The notes under the pieces were generated by a model. That model did not search any database. It was given only the letters and a program-made list of their open reading frames with translations, and was not told the DNA's origin. From contig JBAIAA010000077.1 in NCBI GenBank assembly GCA_037893245.1, positions 372,001 to 436,000 of the forward strand: DNA of 64,000 nt, read 5' to 3'. The translations under genes were made by a program, and so were the position numbers. This document shows, one piece after another, positions 1 to 11,944 of this stretch. Numbering within the stretch: the first letter of the stretch is position 1; the number at the start of each line of letters is the position of its first letter. Source of the DNA: Crossaster papposus. Lineage: Eukaryota > Echinodermata > Asteroidea > Velatida > Solasteridae.

Positions 1-584
1 TCTCTTGTCAATACAAACTTATTACATTGCATTAGGAATGAAACCTATGTATAAAATATTGAAAATGTTAGTTATGACCAGTCTTAAAAATTAAGCCAGA
101 AATGTTTTCCCTTAAACCTTCTGCAGTCATGTACATAGACCAATGGTTCACAAGTGGTTTGCATGTGACGTCACTAGCGCATGCCATTTGAAAATACAAA
201 ACATCCCATTTCTGTTTGATAGGTTTTCCTATTTCAATCAACTCGGGAACACAGGGCCATTTTCGATTGGAAAATCGGTCAAAATACTCAAAAACGCAAT
301 TCTCTATGATTATGGTCAACACGACTTAAGTCGGCGCACTAAATCGTACAGCAAAAGTGTACCGTTTATCTTGCACTGCTGTATCGCACGTAAAAATAAA
401 ATATAGACAATTCTCTTTTCGGGGATATAAGAAAGGTACGATGATCATAATTTATCAAAATAAATTTCACCTGAAGCATGACCCCAACACGCGCAACAAG
501 GTGCAGGTAATATGGGACGCCATAGATGTGATAGAGCGGAATGAAATTGCATTTGAAAATTATATTATCATATACCATACGTCC
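1..584. other. Non-coding flank left of the TIR element
   Basis: No gene is supported here; the open frames are short and lack recognisable motifs. A small palindromic unit lies at 503-590: it opens with TGCAGGTAATATGGGA and closes with GTCCCATATT, and the same words recur at 4670 and 4851 on the other side of the neighbouring element. These outer words look like nested or adjacent small elements rather than the true ends of the larger transposon. Confidence 0.5.
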
Positions 585-752
585 CATATTAGGCAGGTCA
601 AAATAAGAAATAAATGGGCTGACCCTAAAAAAATTGCAAATAAACGTTTTATTGCTGATTTATGTTAAGAAGGGTCTAGACAATAACATACTAAAAGTTT
701 AGGAGAATTGAAGACCGGGAAAGTTACTAATTTCGAAGATTAGTATTAGCGG

Positions 753-1688
753 CCATCTTGGATTTGCTAAAAATTAAGCCACGCCCCCAAAATGGCGTAA
801 ATAAACTTCACAGTTCATAATATTTATTCTTCTAAAGATTATCTCTCATATGATACCAAATATTCTCAAATCCCCCCCCCCCATGTGACCTAATTATGAC
901 AGTTTTACTAATTAGGTAAGGCCTAACCTAATTTAGCACGATAGGACATTGTAACTGACATATCATTGATTTTCGCTTCCTAGCTTTCAAATCGTGTTAT
1001 TTCCCAAGTAATCTGTCCTTTTTTCTTCAGATTTTTCTTCCTTGTAGTGGTATATTGCTTTCTTATTATGTTTTATGCTTCATTGGCATCATAAACTGCC
1101 ATTATTATGAACAATTATGGCCCCTAAATTTGTTCCATTTTGTATACATACAGTGTGTGGCGTTCCACAGGTAAAATTTTTGATTTTTGGTCCTGGGTCA
1201 AGACATTTTGCAAATTTTCAGTCATAAGGAGAGGGGTAATAAAAAAATCCTTTCAATTGCCCGATTCGAATTTATGTTTCTGCAATGGCAATGTTGTGCT
1301 GTTCGCGGAACAGGTGTTTTAGGCAGAGACTTGATCAAGTTCAGAAAGACATTTTTCATGATGTGAGCGAACATTTCGACTCCAACTTGTTCAGTAGTTT
1401 ATTCAGAAGTTTTGTCTTATTCCTGGATTAGAGCAATTGTCGAAGCTCTTTTGGTGAGTTTTGTACTTAGTCCTTGGATATTAGTCTACATAGTTTCTTG
1501 ATTGATGAGTAATCCTTGGTTTTATGCGCACAGTTTAGTCAGTGGCGTGTATGCATCGCCGCCCCGCATTTTAGGCCAGCGAGAGTGTGTTTTCTGTGTT
1601 TTCGAGTTTCACAGTCGATTTTGGATCGTTGATTGTGATATGACGGCCTATCCTTTTAGAGTAGTTACTACGATTTTAGTAATGTAAA
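753..1688. other. Left interior of the TIR element, no recognised gene
   Basis: This lies between the left arm and the start of the open coding frame. It includes a run of C near 874 and short plus-strand open frames at 1140-1322 and 1502-1687. Neither shows a recognisable motif; they could be decayed 5' exons of the nuclease gene, but nothing in the sequence proves it. Confidence 0.35.
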
Positions 1689-3017
1689 ATTCATAGCGGT
1701 AATTTTGGTATACGTGACGTATTTGTTTGCGATGTATTCAAAAAGGATGAACTGGCAGCAGCTTCCAAAACCGGCGCACTGTGGGTCAACTATCAGAAGA
1801 TGTTAGGAATTGCTAGGACACTTGTTGCGGCCGATCGAATGGGGTCTTGGGAGATGCATCTCCATGCCATCTCAGCTTGTTTGCCGATATTCGCAGCAGC
1901 TGGCCATCCGAATTATCTGAAGTCGGCTCGTCTCTATCTCCAGAAGATGCGTGCATTGGAAGATGACAACCCTGAGGTGTATCAGAAATTCCAATCTGGG
2001 TTCCATGTAACCAGACGCAGCAACCAATACTGGGCTGGCCTTGGGACGGATCTGGTCATAGAACAGACACTAATGCGCTCACTAAAAAGCCAAGGGGGCC
2101 TAACACGAGGAAGTGGGATGTCTGAGCACCAGAGAACAGTTTGGACTATGTCTTCAACTGTGTCATCCGCGTACAACCTTGCCATGCAAGAACTGACCGC
2201 AAATAGTTATACAACAAGTGAACAACATAAGGAATTGTCCACCTCCAGAGTGAATAGAGACGAGGCTGACCTTGAAAAAACTGCAGCAAAACTGGACAGT
2301 TTTACATCATTTTCAGAGGATAAGTCATTACGCAATATTATCACAGGTGTTAATGCAAATGAGGATGTGAATGTACATGATCTCTTCACAATAGGAAATG
2401 ATGTAGTTGGAAAGATGGATGGTCATTCTGTTTTCAAATATACACACAAAAGGAGTTCAAAAGTCAAGACACTCGCATCTAACAGAGCAGTCAAGGTTGC
2501 TGATGATCGTACGATTGATCCAGCCTTGTTGTTCCAGAGGTTCCTTGTTGTGTCGCAGACGGGTGATCTCCGGTTGGAAGAAGTCATGAAGTATGAACTC
2601 TGCCCGTATCCGATGGCATTGTTTGAAGCCAAGAACATCTTGCGCAAGCCAGATAAGCCACAACTAGCAGAAGCGATACGGAACTACGCTAAATCCAAAT
2701 CGGACAACGCCGTTACCGAGACGGTCCCGGTGACAGATCACTTTGTTCTAGATGGCGGATCACTTCTACACCACGTAAAATGGACGGAGGGATCCACCTA
2801 CAGTTCAATAGCAGATGACTACGCCTCGTTCACGGTCAGACATTATGCCAGAGCCACTGTAGTATTTGATGGTTATGGGGTTGGGCCAAGCATAAAGGAC
2901 GGTACTCATCAGCGTCGAAGTAGAACCAATGCGAACAAGGTGAACATAACAGAGACAACAAAATTTGTTGGAAAAAAGGAAGACTTCTTGTCGAACGAGG
3001 CAAATAAGGATCAATAA
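1689..3017 (+). pseudogene. TIR-element protein, N-terminal part: start of FEN1/XPG-like nuclease
   Basis: The first methionine of the long frame is at 1800 (405 residues), but the frame is already open from 1689 and reads plausible protein (KTGALWVNYQKM) into it, so the true N-terminus is upstream or lost. Residues 1-310 form an element-specific region I do not recognise, including the segment HAISACLPIFAAAGHPNY. From about residue 316 it resembles the N-region of the XPG/FEN1 nuclease family: LDGGSLLHHVKW with Asp318 at the place of the first metal ligand, then TVVFDGYG with Asp357 at the second, followed by a basic HQRR. The frame ends at 3017, just where the protein should continue; the rest resumes in another frame at once. 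The family call rests on motif order and spacing, without a database search. Confidence 0.65.
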
Positions 3018-3913
3018 TCCAGCTCATCACAGAACGTTTGCGACAGAGAGACTGTATAGTGATTCAAGCTGAAGGAGATGCCGACGTTGACATTGCAAAA
3101 GCAGCTGTCACAATGTCTAGTTTCAAATCGACCACGCTCGTTGGAGAAGATACAGATCTCCTTGTGCTCTTGCTTCACCATGCATCACCATCAAGCTGCA
3201 CTGAACTCTATTTTCGTTCGGACAAGGGCAAATCAAATGTCTATAATATCAAGGTTCTTAAGCAGATACTTGGAGAGACAGTCTGTAATGATCTATTGTT
3301 TCTCCATGCCTTTACCGGATGCGACTCAACGTCAAGAGTATTTGGGATCGGAAAGAAGCCGGGGTTCCAAAGAATCATCAAGAACGAAAAAGGAATCAAA
3401 GACTGTTCGAAAGCATTCTGTTCCCCAAAGCAAAGTCAGGATGTTGTGGAAACCAATGGCTGTAGGGCAATGGTGGCTTTGTTCAATGCAAGTCAGAACG
3501 ACTCACTGGAATCTATCCGATACACTATGCTCTGCAAGAAAGTTGCGAGAGCTAAGACTTTCGTCACGCCAGAACGACTACCACCGACAACTTCAGCCTG
3601 TAATTTTCACTCTCTGCGGACTTACTACCAGGTAATGGAGTGGATGGGCTGTAGTGATGGAATGGAGCCGTCTGACTGGGGATGGAGAGTAGAAGGGGAA
3701 AAACTTGTTCCGTTGATGACAGACAAAAGTCCGGCTCCAGAGGTACTTATTCAGATGATTCACTGCAACTGTTCCGGAGGGTGCAACACGCTAAAGTGTA
3801 CCTGCAGAAAGCATGGACTGGAATGCACCAGCGCATGTGGTCATTGCCAAAATGGGAACTGTAACAATATGACTAATGATCCAGTGATGGAAGAGGATGA
3901 TGAACAAGACTGA
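3008..3913 (+). pseudogene. TIR-element protein, C-terminal part: FEN1/XPG-like core plus CXC domain
   Basis: The frame is open from 3008 and reads IIQLITERLRQRDCIVIQ without a gap from the upstream frame, so this is the same protein after a one-base loss (or two-base gain) near 3010-3016. Counting from the TTG at 3038, AEGDADVD (Asp14, Asp16) matches the APGEAEA motif of FEN1, GEDTDLLVLL (Glu37, Asp38, Asp40) the ExDxD motif, and TGCDST (Asp96) followed by VFGIGKK the GCDY/GIG helix-two-turn-helix region. Near the C-terminus, residues 243-266 hold a CXC block of the Tesmin/TSO1 kind (C-x-C-x3-C, later C-x-C and C-x5-C spacings), a zinc-binding DNA-contact module. The end is acidic. All nuclease metal ligands appear intact although the gene is broken. 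Confidence 0.7.
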
Positions 3914-3984
3914 ATATAAGAAGCCATGAGAATGCGTCACGTTATAGTAAGTTTGTTTAAAATACGGGTTGACCTTAGTAAGGA

Positions 3985-4400
3985 CATAAGAAGTCACCCA
4001 ACACCACTGAAAACATCTCTAAAAATGAATTATTGGCATCAAAAACATTGTGAAAGACACCAAATTTCCCTGTTGGCTAAAGCAGTTTCAAGTTAGTGCC
4101 CATTTGCAGATTTTTGTTACAACGGTCAGACGGGTTTTGGGCAGGGGTAACCCCCAAAATAGTTTAAGGGGCAACCAACACCACCGAAAACATTTTCAAA
4201 TGCATTACTGACCCCCAAACATTGAAAATGATACCAAATTAACTTGTTTTGGCTGAAGCAATGTGGAGTTTTGGCCGATTGTCCATCGGGGTGTGCGTTG
4301 TGGGGTAGGGGTACCCCCAAATATGGTATAAGGGGTTAACCAACATCACTGAAAACCCTTCCATATGAAAGATTGACCCTGAAAACCTAGGTAAAGGTCC
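3985..4400 (+). repeat. Three imperfect tandem units of about 170 bp
   Basis: The phrase CCAACACCACTGAAAACA recurs with small changes at about 3998, 4175 and 4340. The text between shares the words CCAAATT, GGCTAAAGCAGT/GGCTGAAGCAAT and GGGGTAACCCCCAAAAT. Units are about 165-177 bp and lie between the nuclease stop codon and the right arm of the element. Confidence 0.6.
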
Positions 4401-4665
4401 AATTTCTATTGATTTTTCATGAAAATTGACCAAGTTATGACTGTTTGAAGTTTTCACTTTTTAATGGAAAATGAGTTAAAATTAGTTAAAATGAGTTAAA
4501 AACGGCTAATACTAATCTTCGAAATTAGTAACTTTCCCGGTCTTCAATTCTCCTAAACTTTTAGTATGTTATTGTCTAGACCCTTCCTAACATAAATCAA
4601 CCATAAAACGTTTATTTGCAATTTTTTTGGGGTTATGTGGTGTATTGACCTGCCTATATTACCTG

Positions 4666-5189
4666 CACTGCAGGTAATATGGGACCTTTGGTGATGATGT
4701 CGTAATTTGAATGTAACTGTCATAAATGGATACAACATGGTTTAAATTATATCATCAAAAGGAAGGGTAGTTGTTACTGATTCCAATAACCAATGTTTCT
4801 TTAGAATGATTTTATCTATCTTTATGCAAATTATGCAAATGAGCTTAATGGGCCCATATTACCTGCACCTACCCTATCACACGAATGTCCTATGAACTGT
4901 TGCCAGGGTGTGGAGCGGGGCTTATCTTTTTTATCCGAAATCGGGTCATAGTTGTTCATATGAATTTAAATAAGAACTAATTAAAGAATTATAAATAGTC
5001 AAACTGACTTTAATTCTCAACAAATTCTTAGTTCTATTAATAATGTAATTAGCTTTAGAAACCGTATTACAAACTAAAGCAATTTGCTTTTTTCAAAGCA
5101 AATTTGTATCTGTTTCCGAGACCTAAAAACCTATATAGTGCAAGGAAGCTTTTTAAGAATAGCTTTTTCCAAACGTAAGGATACATCTT
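4666..5189. repeat. Small palindromic-end unit and AT-rich spacer
   Basis: A unit at 4670-4866 begins TGCAGGTAATATGGGA and ends CCCATATTACCTGCA, giving inverted ends of about 15 bp and a length near 197 bp. Just before it, ATTACCTGCACTGCAGGTAAT is a near-perfect palindrome around 4669. The remainder to 5189 is AT-rich with no gene. Confidence 0.5.
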
Positions 5190-6800
5190 TTGCTTGGATA
5201 AATCCAGGATGAACCTTCAATAAATCTTTATTCACATCATCATCCATCCTAATTAAATCTTGGCCATTCTAAAAGAGTAGTATCATCAGCAAATAATACA
5301 GGCTTTAGAAATGAACAGCACGATGGTAACTCATTTACACACATATATATATATAAGAAATAATAATGGTTCTAGAGTTGACCCGTGAAAGACTCCACAG
5401 TTAATTATACGAGTACCCGATTGAACTTCATGCGTAACAACATACTGCCTTCGATTATAAACCAATCAAGTGGAATTTCCCGAATTCCATAGTGCTGCAA
5501 CTTATTGAGAAGTAAATCATGATTAACTAAATCAAAAGCTTTAAATCGAGAAAGATGCACGAAGCAAATATCAGAAGGGTCTTTATAATAGAATCAGTTA
5601 AATTATAACAGTCAAGCATAGCGTGTACAGTCTTTTTACGTGAACGAAATCCATATTGATTCAGTGAAAGCAAATTAAAAAAATTAAAAAAATACTGTAT
5701 ACATTAATATTTCTAAATCTTCAGAGCAAAAAAATAGGCCGATAATTGCCTGGATCTTGTGCATCATCGTTTTATATATAGCCTATAGGAACCACTTTAG
5801 CAGTTTTATACAAATAAAACAACTCCTTGCCCAAAAGATGCATTAAAAATACTCAATAAGGGTGAAGGTATACTATCAACAACTTATATACACTCTCGAA
5901 ATATACACTCTCAAAACAAAAATGTACGTGGTTGTATGTTAACAAAATACCATGTTTTACAAATACTATACAAACTCGCTTGCAGTTATGTAAAACAAAA
6001 TACCTAACACTTGTTTAATAAGGTTTCGTTGCAGTTGTGTAACATTTTACCTGGTACATGTACTTAGGTAATTATATTTTACACATTTATTAGGTATTGA
6101 CAGTTATGTAAAATTGTACCTAACGCTTGTGATATATTTACACATTTATTACGTACAAACTAGAAAAAAATACATTTAGTGTACACGACCTTTGGGTGCA
6201 AATTATACTTCACTCCCATGTTAAATAATACTTCAGTCCATTGATTTCATCATTTTCATTTATTTATCTCCCAACTTAATCTGGTTGACTCCTTAACATA
6301 AATTAAGTGGGATCTTGGTTCTCCAAATCCAGGGATTCCGTAGTATGAAATGTTACGTTGCCTTGAATGCAGCAACCTAAGTACCTAAGTATGATGTCTG
6401 AAGACCTGCGCAGTAAGGAGCCTGTATTGTCTTTGTCCTTATATAACCGTTACCTTCAAATACTTATTTAATCAGGAACAGAACTACTCTTATTTGTAAA
6501 TTTGGAAACCATTTCAACAATTTCCTGAGAGTCAATAGGACTGATAAAAAGGTATTATTTGGGGATTAACCAAATTAACATAATAATTAAACTCCTTAAT
6601 AGACTCAGGAACTGTCTGGCACGTAATTTTAACTATAGAACATAAGTGAATATTAAAGGTATACGGTACTGTCCTTTGGGTCAGTAATCAAATTATTGTC
6701 CAACAAAATACCACTTAAATTTACAGTAGAATGTTTAGATCTATGTTTATTAAGTTTCCCTGGTATATACCTTTTAAATCGTTAAGCTTATAACGATAAC
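5190..6800 (-). pseudogene. Degenerate LINE reverse transcriptase
   Basis: Read on the minus strand, the region contains pieces of a non-LTR reverse transcriptase in the expected order. Around 6450-6550 is PIDSQEIVEMVSKF, which corresponds to the start of the RT domain. Around 5500-5560 is FKAFDLVNHDLLLNKLQHYG, the RT motif containing a catalytic Asp. Around 5260-5310 is PVLFADDTTLLEW, the FADD active-site box. Stops and frameshifts interrupt every frame, so no long ORF remains. An AT-rich stretch from about 5880 to 6440 looks like a later insertion. The style is that of CR1/L2/Jockey-like LINEs; the clade is not resolved. Confidence 0.7.
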
Positions 6801-7219
6801 ATACAGTTTTAGCAATACGTAATAAGTCTATTGAAAACATATTTTTTTTTTTTATAAAAGGCTAGTTAAGCGGAGCTCTTGTATACCTACATAGTATTTA
6901 CATACTTCTATTTATATAGTGCTTTTGTAGCATGATGTAAATAATCCGAAGGTCATCCATTAGCTCTAACCGATCATCGTCGAGAGGGTTTTATTTTTAC
7001 AAGTCACAAATGAAACAAGTCACAAATGAAACAATACTAAAAACAAAACGAGACAATGCTGAAGAAGATTATAATAAACTATCAAAAGAAGAGATTATCA
7101 AAACATATATATATATACATGTGAATATACAGGCATACTTCCAGAAGCAAAGCTTGTGTGGAAAACAAAGAATGATACACAAACAAAAAGGAAAGGAACA
7201 ATGACAAGACAGAACATGA
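6801..7219. other. AT-rich spacer
   Basis: No gene is seen. It is AT-rich, with a T run at 6841 and a duplicated AAGTCACAAATGAAAC phrase near 7000-7030. Confidence 0.4.
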
Positions 7220-7225
7220 GAAACA
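7220..7225 (+). repeat. Target-site duplication, left copy
   Basis: GAAACA stands directly before TATGGTGGCC, and the identical 6-mer stands directly after GGCCACCATA at 15938-15943. Confidence 0.6.
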
Positions 7226-7490
7226 TATGGTGGCCCTGGAGGGACTATACGCAGATCGTGAATATTGAAGTCAATAATCACGAAAAATTTCACGACTTTT
7301 CCTAAAGTCGCGAATATTGACGTCAATATTGACGTCAAATTTCACGCTTTCCCCTAAAGTCGCGAATATTGACGTCAAATTTCACGACAGACAAAATTGT
7401 TGACGCGAATTTGTTTCTAGCAAGCTAGGTTTTGGCTAGTCTTGCTCCAAGACCGAGGTTTTCATTTGTCCCGGGCGTGCCGTCCGTCTA
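7226..7490 (+). repeat. Left inverted arm of the fold-back element
   Basis: After the end TATGGTGGCC come several spaced copies of GCGAATATTGACGTCAA and related words, joined by TTTCACGACTTT and CCTAAAGTCGC. GACGTCAATATTGACGTC is a perfect 18-bp palindrome containing two TGACGTCA-like half-overlaps. The arm ends in GGCTAGTCTTGCTCCAAGAC and CCCGGGCGTGCCGT, which are mirrored in the right arm. Confidence 0.65.
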
Positions 7491-8955
7491 TGAAGTTCAC
7501 CAATCATCAATCACAGACATCTAAATAAAACCTAGACATGGCATCCGTTTTCAAAATTGATCGGCGTATGGAATGTGCAATTACCCGAAACGCTCATCGC
7601 GGGCGTGGCGTGCCGCCGCCGTGGAAACGTTTTCCGGGATTTGTCTCATAAAAGAAGTTGACCACATGAGGTCATGCGCCACTGACTGTTACTGTAGGGC
7701 AGTTCCATTGTGGAAATGGGTAAATAAACAGTAAACAAACAGTAGCACAAAATGGTAATATAATGGTAACAAATCGCGTAGTGTAGTTCTACTGTATGTA
7801 TTTGAACGACTTACTTTTCTGATTATAACATTAATACCATAGGAAAACATAAATTAAATTAAAAACAATTGCTACTCGAAACTACAATAGTCAAAGGCTG
7901 AGACTTAGGTATTTTAGTCTCAGGTCAAAGGTGTCCGAAGGCTAGTGAAATTTGAGGCGGCGTGGCGAAAGATTCCACCCCTACAGCTTTAATGGTATAA
8001 TCCAGTGAAAGCCAGAGAAAAATGGTTTTATTTGTAAAAGTTCACTTTAAATGTAACCCCAAACTTAAGAGATAGCTTAAAATATAGTCGTATATGTTAC
8101 TTATAAATAAAATCCATACTAAATATCGTAGAATTGTAGCATTTGACGATGAAAGAATACGAGTGGCAATTGATGGCGTCATAAGTGATGCTTCGCGTAC
8201 TAGCGCATCCGGTACCTTTAGATGAAAGGTCATTTCAGACGCTAGCTGTTAATGGTCAATTATCTTTAAAGCCTTTGTTTTATATTACAAGAAAGCTAAC
8301 AATCAGCATATTCATAAACCGCTAGGCCTGTTCTGATGAACTTATTTAACCAATCAAAATAAGTTTTATATTACAAGAAAGCTAACAATCAGCATATTCA
8401 TAAACCGCTAGGCCTGAAGCAGCCTGGTCACGATGAAACGAGTGAGGGCTTGCGAAAGCGGGTCATATACGAAGAAACTCGCTGTTTTGCCAACTCTCCC
8501 ATGTAAAAACGAGGACATATTGCAGACTTACTATGTTTTTTTTCGACGAAACTGAGAAACTGACTGGTATTATTTTCAGGTTTTGGATTTGATGAATAGT
8601 TGTTCTAGTGACTCCCGGGCGGCCCAATGCTAGCAATGAAAGCACTTTTTTTATAAAATCACTTTTTAATGAAAAAATGCAAATTTGCCCTATGTACGCA
8701 GGCCGCACGGAGCGGATGAGACAACGTTTCCATATCCCAGGCGCACGTTCGCAATACGTATGTGTTCTGCGACGCAGCCTATTTTCAGAACAATTACTAC
8801 AACGATAAAATCGGTACATCCATATCAATTTGTTTGGTGAGAAATGTCAACCTAAGAGCACTACTTAATTCCACCATAGAGCACATGTAAAACACTGCGC
8901 GCACATACAACGGATTGTCTGTGGGAGAACCGAGATAACGATCTTTACGATCTTT
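7491..8955. other. Interior of the fold-back element, no gene recognised
   Basis: A direct duplication of about 53 bp occurs at 8278-8332 and 8363-8415 (AGAAAGCTAACAATCAGCAT through CCGCTAGGCCTG). Open frames here are short and unrecognised, including a minus-strand frame of 121 codons at 8463-8828. Confidence 0.4.
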
Positions 8956-8959
8956 ACCA

Positions 8960-9060
8960 ATAGACCACAGGGCATGGCCGATTATCTTGCACCTTCTTGA
9001 CGCATATCGTGAATCTATATAAATTTTACTTTAAACTACTTAGGAAGTTGTTGGGAAACT
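8960..9060 (+). repeat. Truncated copy of the TAGACCACAGGG MITE
   Basis: About 100 bp starting TAGACCACAGGGCATGGCCG matches the start of the complete element at 11237 almost base for base, then diverges after GGAAGTTGTTGGGAA. Confidence 0.7.
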
Positions 9061-10674
9061 CACAAATAAAATCTCCAAACGGTCTGTGAACCAGTACTCG
9101 ATAAAATCTCCATTTAAAATTCATGTTGTCCCAGTTTCGATGCTAAAAAAATGCCCAGTGAACAATTACGTCATTATTTTCCAACGACCAATCAACGAGG
9201 CCCTTCTGTCGTGGTGCGGCACGTTTGTGCGAATAGTGGGGAAATGGACCAATAGCGGGCGTTGTAAAATAGAGCGAGCGTAGGTGCTGTTGACACGAGC
9301 TGCTCAGATGATAGCGATTTGAAAACGAAAAAGTGTATTATGCACGGTTCAGATGCAGATTCGAGGGTTTTGTTGTTCTCTGAAAAGAGTTTTTAAAAAT
9401 TCCACGCTTGTGCCGGTAGGTGGAAGAATGTACCCAAGCAGAAATCGCCGAAAAAGCGGAGATAATCATATCGGCATTCCAATCGTACATGTACTAGTTG
9501 ATGTACTGCCGGAATCATTGTCAACAGTACGTGATGTAGTTGAGTAAATGCCGTTAAAAAGTGGAGTTTGGACAAAAAGACCCGAACAACTGTCCTTGAC
9601 AAACTTTCACAATGCCAGACGCTAACTACAGGAAAGCTTCTGGAAGCAGCGAGGAAAAAAAAGATCAGTGGCTGCTCTCACGGACTCTCCTTAATACAAA
9701 CTCAGCTGGAAATAGGCAAAATGTTTGTTGTAACAGAATTGTGTATTAAATGTAAATCGGTACGAGCTGTGCGCATGTGATCTCTTTGAATCATGTGTTT
9801 TCGTCAGAGCAAACCCAACAAGTGATACATCAAGTGATTATCAAACTTCATTGCCTAATGACTGCAACATCTATAGTTGACAAAATTGTAAATTTTTGGT
9901 GCGACTCCCAGTGAATAACAAATAACCACTCAACTTGCTTCCAAGCTCGACGGTGGGTGCAAAGGCTTATTATTCCTCGTCTCTTTATTGTTGTATGTAA
10001 ATGAGCCAACTTCAACCGCTCATTTTGATGTGGTAGGGCTACCTAAATTATTATGAGCAAACACTAATGTTCTTTTAATCCTTTTTCAACTAAGCTCCCT
10101 GCCTCAATACCGAGAGCTTAATTGTCATTTGGGTGACTGATTGATACTAAAATATTCACAGCTTGGAACACAAACGAAGCGGAAATGTAACGGTTTTATT
10201 TGTGGCTTTTAGCTTTATTGAACTAGGAACAAATGCAGTAAATATTTCATTTAGTTACTATGGGGATTTTGGTAATGATCGCCACGTCAAATGTTTACAA
10301 TAAATCTTACAATTGCGCCTGCATAAAAATAGTACAAAGACCGCAATTACTGTGTAAGTGTATTGTGTTTTCGGGGGAAAATATAATAGAAGCAAATATA
10401 CTTTCATTTATTTTGATGCTACAAAATTGGTCAAAGTGTTAAATAGGATGTTTAACAACAAGGTCTACTGTGTTGAAGTTTTGCTCAATTGATATTACGT
10501 TTACTGTTTAGGGGAAAACAGAAAACATAATGCAAATGTTTGGTTCTTTTGAGTTTTCTTTGCTGACACATGGTTCCAAACCATTTCTGGTGAAATTAAT
10601 TCACACAGGTTTAATGTATAAAGGGACGAGCTTGTCAAAAATGACAATGTTTTCAATATCGATAATTGTTGCTC
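9061..10674. other. Interior of the fold-back element, no gene recognised
   Basis: Three plus-strand frames of 60-70 codons (9086, 9353, 9568) show no known motif. The one at 9568 reads a short Lys/Arg-rich peptide but has no context to support it. I see no RNA gene. Confidence 0.4.
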
Positions 10675-10978
10675 TAAAGGTAGGATACACCATTTGCAGA
10701 TATCGAAAAAAACTTACTACCTAATTATTAAGAAATATCTTACTTATTTAAAAGTAAATAATGATTGTAGGCATCCAGCAAAATGATTGCGCTATATATC
10801 CTGTAATTGGACGGCGATCGCGAAAAAAACAAGAACAACATACTGCCCAACGCCAGTGAAAACGAATGCATTTTTGTTGGCTTTTCTTGCTTTTCTTAGG
10901 CATCCACGATTGTAAAGCTTCAGTCAGGTCAGTTGAACGATATTTACTATATAATACAACCCCCCCTCTATTATTTAG
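10675..10978 (+). mobile_element. MITE of the AGGTAGGATACACC family, copy 1, right end lost
   Basis: It starts TAAAGGTAGGATACACCATT and contains TAAATAATGATTGTAGGCAT and the GGCGATCGCG block seen in the four other copies. It breaks off near 10978, where a different repeat (GTGACGTAGTGTC...) begins. Confidence 0.75.
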
Positions 10979-11004
10979 ATGTCTATGATCGGTACTTACG
11001 AGAA

Positions 11005-11180
11005 ATTGTGACGTAGTGTCTGCACCATCAGTACGCGAAGCCCGATCGATAGCGGCCCTGCACGCGCAAGGAAAGCAAGTGAACCCTTTTGTGTACGGCA
11101 TAGTGTATGCATTATGTGTACTGTATATGTGAAAGTGGGCTCAAAATCAAACGGAGGAAGACCTGATGCCATAATTACTA
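11005..11180 (+). repeat. Dispersed duplication shared with 12455-12850
   Basis: TTGTGACGTAGTGTCTGCAC, GAAGCCCGATCGATAGCGGC and GTGAACCCTTTTGTGTACGG occur here and again downstream in the same order. In the downstream copy about 200 bp separates the two halves. Confidence 0.7.
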
Positions 11181-11236
11181 GCTCACAGATTTTCTATTCT
11201 TCTCAGAAAATACAACGATAGTTTGGGGCGCGTTAA

Positions 11237-11944
11237 TAGACCACAGGGCATGGCCGATTATCTTGCACCTTCTTGACGCATATTGTGAATCTATATAAAT
11301 TTTACTTTAAACTACTTAGGAAGTTGTTGGGAAGTTGTTCACCCACTCACATGTACATTGTTAAAGACATGGACAAATTTCAGTTTTACCGTCACGAATA
11401 AACATGTATCAAAGACTAAAGCTAAAAAAAAACTCGTGTATATATTTGTTAATACATTTAGATTTTTAAGCCCCCCCCCCCCCAAAAAAAAAAACCCACC
11501 AAATAAACAAATAAACAAATTAAACAATTATAATAAACAAATCAAACAATAACAATACAAAAATGACACTCTATTAAAAAGTTCAAAATATGGCAATGAT
11601 CAAAATGAAAATTTGTATTAAGACATTAAAACACACCCTAATTCCTCTTTAATCAAATTCTGTCTATATGTAGAGTCCCTTTTTAGCAAGGAACTGCAAT
11701 AAGCAATCTTTTCCTATTGAAAATGTACACAGCTTTCCAATCCTGGTCAATAGAGGGCGCCCGTTATACACAGGTGATTAAAATGCAAATATTTAATTAA
11801 CTGGTGAACTTGCGATTGGGGATTTTGGTTTTTCGTGATCCACATGATCCCAGCTAACAGACTGCATTGATTCCACTTAGATTCAAGAGGTGCGCCAAGG
11901 AAATTAATTTCTGAGCACATTTTGCAGCCATGCCCTGTGGTCTA
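11237..11944 (+). mobile_element. 708-bp MITE with TAGACCACAGGGCATGGC ends
   Basis: The left end is TAGACCACAGGGCATGGC and the right end GCCATGCCCTGTGGTCTA, an 18-bp inverted repeat. TA dinucleotides at the borders are compatible with a TA target if they are read as the duplication. It contains a run of C then A at about 11470-11492 and no coding capacity. Confidence 0.65.

Larger units (their letters stand above)
585..4665 (+). mobile_element. TIR DNA element with a FEN1/XPG-like nuclease gene
   Basis: Two inverted arms enclose a coding region. The left arm, about 585-752, and the right arm, about 4503-4655, match almost perfectly in inverted orientation over more than 100 bp; both contain GGGTCTAGACAATAACATAC and GACCGGGAAAGTTACTAAT. 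The only long coding region inside is the split nuclease/CXC gene at 1689-3913. Outside the arms, TGCAGGTAATATGGG words at 503, 4670 and 4851 add a second inverted layer. No clear target-site duplication was found, so the exact ends are uncertain. I cannot assign it to a named transposon superfamily. The gene carries a frameshift, so this copy is probably inactive. Confidence 0.7.
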
